Origin: Candidatus Dadabacteria bacterium
GTDB lineage: Bacteria > Desulfobacterota_D > UBA1144 > Nemesobacterales > UBA2774
DNA: 11,333 bases
Direction of reading: 5' to 3'
NCBI GenBank assembly: GCA_020054175.1
Contig: JAGVLR010000212.1
Coordinates: forward strand, 1 to 11,333
Positions 5,783-11,333 of this stretch are shown in pieces. The notes beneath the pieces are model-generated. The model saw only the letters and a list, made by a program, of their open reading frames with translations. It was not told where the DNA came from and did not search any database. Position 1 is the first letter of the stretch. Every line of letters starts with the position of its first letter. Both the position numbers and the translations under genes were made by a program.

Positions 5783-7264
5783 ATGAACAATAAACCTCTT
5801 CGTTTCGGAAGGACCTTGCCAAGGATTATAGTTATAGGAGCGGGAATAACCGGGCTCAGCGCGGCTCACAGACTTTTGGAGCTCGGCGTGGAGCACGGCT
5901 TTCCGCTGGACGTTACTGTCCTCGAAGGGAAGGACAGGGCCGGCGGCGTCATTTCGACGAGGGAATCCGACGGCTTTATAGCGGAGGAAGGTCCCGACTC
6001 TTTCCTGAGGGCCAAACCCGAAGCCATCGGGCTTTCGAAGCGCGTCGGACTCGGGCCGGCCATTATCGGGATGAACAAGGAGGCCGAAAGAACATTTGTT
6101 TTAAAGGGCGGAAGGCTCGTGCCGTTTCCGTCGGGGCTCTTTCCCGGGCCCGCGCGCATCGGAGAGCTCTTCGGCTCGCCCATTCTTTCGATCGGGGGCA
6201 AGATCAGGATGTCGCTCGAAGCGTTCATTCCGGGAAACGCCTCCCTCGGGGACGAGAGTGCTGCCTCATTCATGAGACGCAGGTTTGGCCGGGAGGTCTA
6301 CGAGCGACTGGCGCAGCCGCTCCTGGCGGGCATATACGCGGGCGATCCGGAAACACTGAGCGTTCGTACTGTTCTGCCCCACCTCGTAAAAATGGAGGAG
6401 GAATATGGCAGCGTGACGCGGGGGATGAGGAAGAACGGAGCTTCCGGCGGGGCCCCCAGGGTCGAGAAGGGAGACGGCGGCAGGTTCGCCGCTTTCGACA
6501 GGGGCATGGAGACACTCGTAAATACGCTCCACACTCGTCTGCCGGACGGTGCTGTGAGGCTCCGAAGCAAGGTGAAAAGGATCGACGCCACGCGCGACGG
6601 CTTCAGGGTATATCTCGGCGGAGACAGGCCGATAGACGGCGACGCCGTCATACTGGCGCTCCCAGCGCCGGAGGCTTCGCTCGTCACCGGGAGCCTCGAC
6701 CTCGAGCTTTCGCTCGGCCTCTCGAGAATAAAGTACGTTTCGAACACCGTGATCAACCTCGCGTACCGAAGGAACGAAATCGCCCATCCCCTGGACGGCT
6801 CCGGATTCCTTGCCCCTTTATCGGAACGGCTGCCCGTTCTCTCGTGCACGTTCAGCAGCGTGAAATTCAGGGGCCGGAGTTCAGACGATACCGCCCTCCT
6901 CCGCGTCGTCGCGGGAGGCGCGCAGAATCCCGGCATCTGCGGGGAAGACGACGGCCGGCTCGTCGAAATGGCGCACGGGGCGCTATCGCCGATCCTGGGC
7001 ATAAAGTCGGCTCCGCTTTTCAGCAGGATCAGCAGGAACCCGGAATCGACGCCGCATTATGCCGTCGGCCATGGCGGGATCGTCGCGGGGATAATGGAGC
7101 GCGCCGGGAGATTCCCGTCGCTCCGTCTCGCTGGAAATGCGTACGGGGGAGCCGGAATACCGGACTGTGTCCGCTCGGGCGAGGAAGCGGCTCTGGGCAT
7201 ATTCAGATACCTGGCATGCAGGGAGGCGAGGGATGAAGGTTACAAGTCCCGCGGACGAGCTTGA
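5783..7264 (+). CDS. hemY: Protoporphyrinogen oxidase, FAD-dependent (HemY/PPO type)
   Basis: The enzyme oxidises protoporphyrinogen IX to protoporphyrin IX, or coproporphyrinogen III to coproporphyrin III in the CPO subgroup, before iron insertion. The 493-aa protein opens with a Rossmann FAD site, IIVIGAGITGLSAAHRL (GxGxxG at 19-24). It continues with VLEGKDRAGGVIST, where Glu48 should bind the FAD ribose, and the typical GFIAEEGPDSFL. It closes with the second FAD signature GNAYGGAGIPDCVRSGEEAA (451-470). Length and architecture are normal for the family. The ATG at 5783 follows GGAG by 12 bases, which is a loose spacing. A TTG at 5765 is in frame but overlaps that GGAG. No other heme gene is adjacent, apart from the divergent radical SAM enzyme. 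The 3' end overlaps a 72-aa gene. Confidence 0.92.
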   Translation: MNNKPLRFGRTLPRIIVIGAGITGLSAAHRLLELGVEHGFPLDVTVLEGKDRAGGVISTRESDGFIAEEGPDSFLRAKPEAIGLSKRVGLGPAIIGMNKEAERTFVLKGGRLVPFPSGLFPGPARIGELFGSPILSIGGKIRMSLEAFIPGNASLGDESAASFMRRRFGREVYERLAQPLLAGIYAGDPETLSVRTVLPHLVKMEEEYGSVTRGMRKNGASGGAPRVEKGDGGRFAAFDRGMETLVNTLHTRLPDGAVRLRSKVKRIDATRDGFRVYLGGDRPIDGDAVILALPAPEASLVTGSLDLELSLGLSRIKYVSNTVINLAYRRNEIAHPLDGSGFLAPLSERLPVLSCTFSSVKFRGRSSDDTALLRVVAGGAQNPGICGEDDGRLVEMAHGALSPILGIKSAPLFSRISRNPESTPHYAVGHGGIVAGIMERAGRFPSLRLAGNAYGGAGIPDCVRSGEEAALGIFRYLACREARDEGYKSRGRA

Positions 7265-7451
7265 GGTGTCTATAACCGGCGCCTCGGTCGAGGGCGAGAG
7301 CGTCGTGTTCGACGCCGACATAGGGGTATGGGTGGTGAGGATATCCGTCGAGCCGCGCGATTTACGGTTCTTCCTTTCGATGCTCTTTCGGGCGGACGTG
7401 CTGCTTTTAATCCTGAAGCGGCTGATTCCATTCCGCTCGCGTCCGTCTTAA
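7233..7451 (+). CDS. Small protein of unknown function overlapping hemY
   Basis: A 72-aa frame starting with ATG inside the last 32 bases of hemY, with GGAGG (7222-7226) six bases upstream, so translation is plausible and probably coupled to hemY. The first half (MKVTSPADELEVSITGASVE) is acidic and the middle (VVFDADIGVWVVRISVEP) looks like beta strands. The end is a hydrophobic or amphipathic helix (FLSMLFRADVLLLILKRLIP) closed by an Arg-rich tail, so membrane attachment is possible. I do not recognise the family. Its reading frame also runs open upstream to 7137, but that part is hemY in another frame. Confidence 0.6.
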   Translation: MKVTSPADELEVSITGASVEGESVVFDADIGVWVVRISVEPRDLRFFLSMLFRADVLLLILKRLIPFRSRPS

Positions 7452-7465
7452 TCCTTTCAGGTCCG

Positions 7466-7495
7466 GGGATTTTGCCTGCGCGGGATGAAATCCCG
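7466..7495. repeat. Two mutually exclusive hairpins before the cation-pump gene
   Basis: AAATCCC (7488-7494) can pair with GGGATTT (7466-7472). ATCCCG (7490-7495) can instead pair with CGGGAT (7481-7486) around a GAA loop. The two folds share one arm. No T-run follows, so neither is a standard terminator. It may end or attenuate the hemY transcript. Confidence 0.35.
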
Positions 7496-7508
7496 GGTTG
7501 CCCCATAT

Positions 7509-7531
7509 ACAATAAATAGTGTATTTATTGT
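7509..7531. promoter_or_regulatory. Perfect AT-rich palindrome, probable operator of the P-type ATPase
   Basis: ACAATAAATA (7509-7518), three bases GTG, then TATTTATTGT (7522-7531). The ten-base arms match perfectly and stand out from the GC-rich surroundings. It ends 35 bases before the ATPase ATG. Possible -10 elements (TACAAT 7508-7513; TATTTA 7522-7527 with TTGCCC 7498-7503 as -35) lie inside it, so a bound dimer would block transcription. The regulator is not identifiable. As RNA it would form a weak A-U hairpin, and no long T-run follows. Confidence 0.6.
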
Positions 7532-7566
7532 TCCTTTAGGCCGCCGGGGGCAGGTGAAGGCTGGGT

Positions 7567-10110
7567 ATGAAAGGAGATTCGTTCGGCGAAGGCGGCCGCC
7601 TTAAGGATTTCTGGGCGGCGGGTGAAGGAGATATCATCTCCGGGCTTGGTACCTCGGACGAAGGCCTTTCGTCCGAAGAGGCCGAGCGCTATCTGAAAAA
7701 CGCCGAGGCCGGGGAGCGAAAGGGTTTCAAAACTCCCGGCTGGCTCCCGCTTTTCCTATCACAGTTCAATAACCCCATAATAATTATTCTCCTCGCCGCA
7801 GCCGTGCTGTCTGCCTTCCTCAGCGGCGTGACGGACGCGCTCATAATACTCGCCATTCTGCTCCTGAGCGGCATACTCGGATTCTGGCAGGAATACGGGG
7901 CCGCCGGTGCGGTCGAGAAGCTCCTCTCCATGGTGAGGGTCAACGCCCGGGTGCTGCGGGACGGCAGGATTGCCGAGGTCCCTATCGCCGGCGTCGTACC
8001 TGGGGACGTCGTTTTGCTCTCGGCAGGCGGCGTCGTTCCGGGCGATTGCCGTATACTCGAATCGAGGGACCTCTTCGTAAGCGAAGCCGCGTTGACGGGC
8101 GAAAATTACCCGGTCGAAAAGTCAGTATGCACACTCCCGGCAGAGACTCCACTTGCCGGAAGGGTGAACAGCCTCTTTATGGGCACATCCGTCGTGAGCG
8201 GTACGGCCCGCGCGCTGGTCGTACGCACCGGAAGGGCGACTGTCTTCGGCGAGATATCCGAAAGGCTCAAGCTCGGGCCGCCGGAGACGGAGTTTCAGCA
8301 CGGGATAAGGAAGTTCGGCTATCTGCTCATGGAGACGACGCTCCTTCTCGTGTTGGCCGTGTTCGCTGTGAATGTCTATTTCGACAGGCCCGTGCTGGAG
8401 TCGTTCCTGTTCTCGATGGCTATTGCTGTCGGCCTCACCCCGCAGCTCCTGCCCGCCGTGATAAGCGTGAACCTCGCGAGGGGCGCCAAGCGCATGGCGC
8501 GGAGCAGCGTCATCGTAAAGAGGCTGAGCTCGATCGAAAACTTCGGCAGCATGAACGTCCTCTGCTCGGATAAAACGGGGACGTTGACGAGGGGCGTTAT
8601 CGAAGTTCATTCCTCCCTTAACGTGCTCGGGGAGAAGAGCGAAAGGGTGCTGCTCTACGCTTATCTGAACGCGTGCTTCGAGACAGGCTTTACGAATCCG
8701 CTCGACGATGCGATCAGGGGCTGCTCCGGGCTGGATGCGTCCACATATACGAAGCTCGACGAGGTGCCGTACGACTTCGGCCGCCGTATGCTGAGCGTTC
8801 TCGTATCCGGCGGCGGTGAAACAGTGATGATTACCAAGGGCGCGCTTGCGAACGTGCTGTCTGTCTGCTCGAAGGTGGAATTGCCGTCGGGAGAGACAGC
8901 CGATTTTGAAAGCCTGAGGAGCGATGTAGAAGGGCGCTATAAGGATCTGTCGTCGCAGGGCCTGCGTACGATAGGAGTCGCGTACAGGACCGGGATCGGG
9001 GGCGGCCGCATAGACAAGTCCGACGAAACCGGAATGACCTTTCTCGGGTTCGTCGCACTTTACGACCCGCCGAAGGAGGACGTTGAGGAGACTATAGCCG
9101 AGCTCGGACGCCTCGGCATATCGCTCAAAGTCATAACGGGCGACAACCGCGACGTCGCTCGTTTTATAGGTGAAAAAGTAGGGATGCGTGAATCCGAAGT
9201 AGTCACCGGCGGAGAGATAGCCGGGCTCACCGGCGACTCCATACTTGCCGTGGCCGCGAGGTGCGATATCTTCGCCGAAATCGAGCCCGCGCAGAAGGAG
9301 CGGATAGTGCTCGCTCTCAAGAAAGCCGGGAACGTTGTCGGCTATATCGGCGACGGTATTAACGACGCCACCGCGCTCCACGCCGCGGACGTCGGCATAT
9401 CCGTCGACAGCGCGGCTGACGTCGCGAGGCAGGCCGCCGATATCGTCCTCCTGAAGAAGGACTTGGGCGTGCTCGTCAGCGGGGTGAGAGAGGGGAGGGT
9501 GACGTTCGCCAACACGCTGAAGTATGTGTTCATGGCCACGAGCGCCAACTTCGGCAACATGTTCAGCGTGGCCGGGGCTTCGTTCTTTCTCACGTTCCTT
9601 CCGCTCCTCCCGAAGCAGATTCTCCTCACGAACCTCATGACCGACATACCTGAAATGACCATCGCCGGCGACAGCGTGGACGACGAGATGGTGATGAAAC
9701 CGAGGAAGTGGGACATAAAGTTCATAAGGAATTTCATGGCGATATTCGGCGTCATAAGCTCGGTTTTCGACTACGTTACGTTCGGGGTTCTTCTCTTCCT
9801 GTTCAACGCGCCGATCGAGGAGTTCAGAACCGGCTGGTTCGTAGAGAGCGTCGTATCGGCGGCGCTCGTGATACTCGTCGTAAGGACGCGGAGGCCGTTT
9901 ATAAGGAGCAGACCGGGGAAGTATCTCGCAATATCAATATTGCTCGTGATTTGCGCGGCAGTATATATGCCATTCTCGCCGCTCGCGGGCATTTTCGGTT
10001 TCAGGCCTCTCCCCTGGACGCTTCTCGCCGCGATAGGAATCATCGTCGCGGTTTATGTCGTCACGGCCGAGGCGGCCAAAAGGATTTTCTACCGGAAGCT
10101 CTCACGGTGA
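7567..10110 (+). CDS. P-type cation-transporting ATPase, MgtA-like (probable Mg2+ import)
   Basis: An 847-aa membrane pump. The actuator loop has TGEN (177-180). The phosphorylated Asp is D335 in SDKTGTLT, the nucleotide-binding part has MITKGA (421-426), and the hinge motifs are TGDN (524-527) and GDGIND (595-600). Hydrophobic pairs lie near 68-110, and near 253-270 with 281-302. A cluster of C-terminal helices runs from about 655 to 835. Membrane helix 4 reads AVGLTPQLLPAVISVNLARG, and the run to the phosphorylation site, VKRLSSIENFGSMNVLCSDKTG, is characteristic of MgtA/MgtB magnesium ATPases rather than Ca or heavy-metal pumps. MgtA usually has TPEML where this has TPQLL. The protein is somewhat short for MgtA. 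There is no N-terminal Cys-x2-Cys metal domain. The ATG has GAAGG six bases upstream. Metal specificity is inferred, not proven. Confidence 0.85.
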   Translation: MKGDSFGEGGRLKDFWAAGEGDIISGLGTSDEGLSSEEAERYLKNAEAGERKGFKTPGWLPLFLSQFNNPIIIILLAAAVLSAFLSGVTDALIILAILLLSGILGFWQEYGAAGAVEKLLSMVRVNARVLRDGRIAEVPIAGVVPGDVVLLSAGGVVPGDCRILESRDLFVSEAALTGENYPVEKSVCTLPAETPLAGRVNSLFMGTSVVSGTARALVVRTGRATVFGEISERLKLGPPETEFQHGIRKFGYLLMETTLLLVLAVFAVNVYFDRPVLESFLFSMAIAVGLTPQLLPAVISVNLARGAKRMARSSVIVKRLSSIENFGSMNVLCSDKTGTLTRGVIEVHSSLNVLGEKSERVLLYAYLNACFETGFTNPLDDAIRGCSGLDASTYTKLDEVPYDFGRRMLSVLVSGGGETVMITKGALANVLSVCSKVELPSGETADFESLRSDVEGRYKDLSSQGLRTIGVAYRTGIGGGRIDKSDETGMTFLGFVALYDPPKEDVEETIAELGRLGISLKVITGDNRDVARFIGEKVGMRESEVVTGGEIAGLTGDSILAVAARCDIFAEIEPAQKERIVLALKKAGNVVGYIGDGINDATALHAADVGISVDSAADVARQAADIVLLKKDLGVLVSGVREGRVTFANTLKYVFMATSANFGNMFSVAGASFFLTFLPLLPKQILLTNLMTDIPEMTIAGDSVDDEMVMKPRKWDIKFIRNFMAIFGVISSVFDYVTFGVLLFLFNAPIEEFRTGWFVESVVSAALVILVVRTRRPFIRSRPGKYLAISILLVICAAVYMPFSPLAGIFGFRPLPWTLLAAIGIIVAVYVVTAEAAKRIFYRKLSR

Positions 10111-10137
10111 AAACCGATTCCAATAACGCGCCGTCCG

Positions 10138-10166
10138 TTGCGCTTGCCATATCGGCGGACTAGAAT
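10138..10166 (+). promoter_or_regulatory. Sigma-70-type promoter of the BASS transporter gene
   Basis: TTGCGC (10138-10143), a 17-base spacer, then TAGAAT (10161-10166). Transcription would begin near 10173, only about nine bases before the ATG at 10182. This fits the lack of a recognisable Shine-Dalgarno sequence there. Confidence 0.5.
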
Positions 10167-10181
10167 GATTGAAATGGATGC

Positions 10182-11051
10182 ATGATGGACCCCGAGCTTC
10201 TTAAATCTATCGTCAAGATTTGGACATCGGTTGCGGTTACCGGCCTCATGTTTTCCTCCGGGCTGAATATGGCGCCGGGGCATCTCATGTTTTTCAGGGG
10301 ACGGTTTTCCCTTCTCCTGAAATCGCTTCTCGCCGTTCTCGTATTCGTCCCTTTGACCGCTCTGGTTGTGGTGTATTTGATTCAGCCGGTTCACGGCGCG
10401 GCCGTGGGGATTGCGATAATGGCGTCTTCGCCCGCCGCGCCTCTCATGCTGACGAGGGCGTCCAAGGCCGCGGGCAGGCTCGAATTCATAGGGAGCCTCC
10501 ATCTCATCCTCGCGTTTCTGTCCATTGCGGCTACCCCTGCGACGCTCGCCATAATGGCGGCGTCCATCGGATTCGAGGCGAGAATAGACCCGCTGCAGAT
10601 CGCGAAGCTCGCATTCACGATGATACTGCTTCCCGTCGGACTCGGGCTTTTCGTCCGGAAGAAGTATCCGAGGACAGCCGACAGGCTCTCGCGCCCATTG
10701 ACCAGGGTTTGCGGACTGCTGCTGATTATAGTCGTGGTCGTGCTTTTCGCGATGACATACAGGTTCCTTTTCGAGATGGACTTTCGCTCCTATGCGGCCG
10801 TCGCTCTTTTTATTGCGCTCGCGCTGGCGGCCGGGCATTTCTCGGCCCCGGACGTATTCGAGGAAAAGACCGCGCTCGCCCTCGAAGCCGCGGGTAGAAA
10901 CCCGGGCTTTGCGCTCGTGATAGCGCAGCTCAACTTTCCACACGCAAAGCCTGTGGCGTTTCTCATGCCATACCTTCTCGTCTTCTTCCTCCTGAGCGCC
11001 GTGTACATTTCGTGGCACAAGAGAAGAAAAGGAAGGACCGGGCGCCGATAG
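10182..11051 (+). CDS. Bile acid:sodium symporter (BASS) family transporter
   Basis: A 289-aa, highly hydrophobic protein with about eight or nine membrane segments, of the size of bacterial BASS/SBF transporters. Family-like segments are GLMFSSGLNMAP near residues 21-32 and GIAIMASSPAAPLMLTRA in the middle. The late crossover stretch AAGRNPGFALVIAQLNFPHA resembles the conserved 'RN-G-AL-IA-LNFP' of sodium-coupled members. The C-terminus is basic (HKRRKGRTGRR), consistent with a cytoplasmic tail. The substrate cannot be named: known members carry bile acids, pantoate, pyruvate or other organic anions. The ATG at 10182 (or the next codon, 10185) has no good ribosome site. A promoter at 10138-10166 suggests a nearly leaderless mRNA. 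The gene follows the P-type ATPase by 71 bases but seems to have its own promoter. Confidence 0.7.
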   Translation: MMDPELLKSIVKIWTSVAVTGLMFSSGLNMAPGHLMFFRGRFSLLLKSLLAVLVFVPLTALVVVYLIQPVHGAAVGIAIMASSPAAPLMLTRASKAAGRLEFIGSLHLILAFLSIAATPATLAIMAASIGFEARIDPLQIAKLAFTMILLPVGLGLFVRKKYPRTADRLSRPLTRVCGLLLIIVVVVLFAMTYRFLFEMDFRSYAAVALFIALALAAGHFSAPDVFEEKTALALEAAGRNPGFALVIAQLNFPHAKPVAFLMPYLLVFFLLSAVYISWHKRRKGRTGRR

Positions 11052-11072
11052 CAGCATTGCGTAGCCATTCGC

Positions 11073-11101
11073 TTTACACGGGGCCGCCACAACTATATTA
11101 T
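11073..11101 (+). promoter_or_regulatory. Sigma-70-type promoter of the dehydrogenase gene
   Basis: TTTACA (11073-11078), a 17-base spacer, then TATTAT (11096-11101). The predicted start near 11108 gives a short leader containing GAGGAGG (11111-11117), seven bases before the ATG at 11125. Both hexamers and the spacing are near ideal. Confidence 0.75.
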
Positions 11102-11124
11102 GAGTTGCCTGAGGAGGCGTTTAT

Positions 11125-11333
11125 ATGAAAGCTGTCGAACCCGGGAAGGCGGGAACCAGGATCGGATGGATAGGGACGGGCGTCATGGGCTCGTCGATGT
11201 GCTTGCATCTCCTGAAGGCCGGCTACGAAGTTTCTGTTTACAACAGAACGAAGAAGAAGGCCTCACATCTCTTGAAAGAAGGAGCCGAATGGCTCGCCTC
11301 TCCGCGCGAGGTCGCCGAGAGGTCGGACGTCGT
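11125..11333 (+). CDS. NAD(P)-dependent beta-hydroxyacid dehydrogenase, N-terminal part (3' end outside window)
   Basis: The first 70 codons show the start of a Rossmann domain: RIGWIGTGVMGSSMCLHLLK contains the GxGxMG dinucleotide-binding motif (residues 17-22) of the 3-hydroxyisobutyrate dehydrogenase / 6-phosphogluconate-dehydrogenase-like family. The second strand VSVYNRTKKKA has Asn-Arg-Thr where the cofactor ribose or 2'-phosphate is read, which often goes with NADP preference. The final ASPREVAERSDVV is the expected following helix. Relatives oxidise 3-hydroxyisobutyrate or reduce glyoxylate, tartronate semialdehyde or succinic semialdehyde; the catalytic Lys and substrate site lie beyond the window, so the substrate is open. 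About ten extra residues precede the first strand. The start is well supported by GAGGAGG. Confidence 0.82.
   Translation, partial: MKAVEPGKAGTRIGWIGTGVMGSSMCLHLLKAGYEVSVYNRTKKKASHLLKEGAEWLASPREVAERSDV

Noticed and set aside
5531..5896. A 121-codon minus-strand frame across the divergent intergenic region into hemY, as a possible extra gene
   Set aside because: It overlaps the well-supported hemY start, has no ribosome site I could find and shows no family-like sequence.
7238..7244. TGTAACC on the minus strand within the small gene overlapping hemY, with CTGCAT 16 bases later
   Set aside because: It lies within two overlapping coding frames, points into the hemY antisense direction, lacks the A-run before the -10 and differs at the third -10 base; probably chance.
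8122..9381. A 419-codon open frame antisense to the P-type ATPase
   Set aside because: The sense frame carries every P-type ATPase motif. The antisense frame is rich in Arg, His and Gly, with no recognisable domain, and is an artefact of GC-rich codon use.
10089..11090. A 333-codon open frame antisense to the BASS transporter
   Set aside because: The product is dominated by Arg, Glu, Gly and His with no domain pattern, while the sense frame is a coherent membrane protein.

Overview
The window is a GC-rich stretch of bacterial chromosome with good Shine-Dalgarno sites. It carries a Tat-exported cupredoxin, an ECF sigma factor, an oxygen-independent biotin synthase and an FAD-type protoporphyrinogen oxidase. 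This suggests a Gram-negative-type or uncultivated-phylum bacterium (Desulfobacterota-like is possible), but the sequence alone does not fix the lineage. There is no phage, IS element, CRISPR array or rRNA. The layout looks like ordinary chromosome made of short operons.

Layout. (1) 1-420: the C-terminal end of an SGNH-hydrolase-like protein, convergent with the next block. (2) 441-2307: an ECF sigma-factor locus. The sigma gene (+) is divergent from a two-gene minus-strand operon encoding a secreted His-rich protein resembling Thermus TTHB210 and a Tat-exported type-1 copper protein. The intergenic region holds two divergent copies of one promoter pattern, TGTAACC-N16-CTCYAT, one facing each transcript. 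This implies that the sigma factor drives both its own gene and the copper-protein operon. No anti-sigma gene is next to it. (3) 2493-3657: tRNA-Arg(CCT) with a clear sigma-70 promoter, followed closely by bioB. (4) 3724-5477 (-): an overlapping operon of a NirJ/AhbD-like radical SAM/SPASM protein, a truncated Crp/Fnr-family N-terminus, and a pyridoxamine-phosphate-oxidase-fold flavoprotein. (5) 5783-7451 (+): hemY-type protoporphyrinogen oxidase, divergent from the radical SAM gene, overlapped by an unknown 72-aa gene. Blocks 4 and 5 together suggest a tetrapyrrole theme. (6) 7509-10110: a 10-bp perfect AT-rich palindrome and a type III (MgtA-like) P-type ATPase. (7) 10138-11051: a bile-acid:sodium-symporter-family transporter with a promoter implying a very short leader. 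(8) 11073-end: the N-terminus of a beta-hydroxyacid dehydrogenase with a strong promoter and RBS.

The most interesting element is the ECF sigma/TTHB210-like/cupredoxin module with its matched divergent promoters. Next are the radical SAM/Crp-stub/flavoprotein operon facing hemY and the palindrome before the cation pump. All functional statements come from reading motifs by eye. No database search was run.
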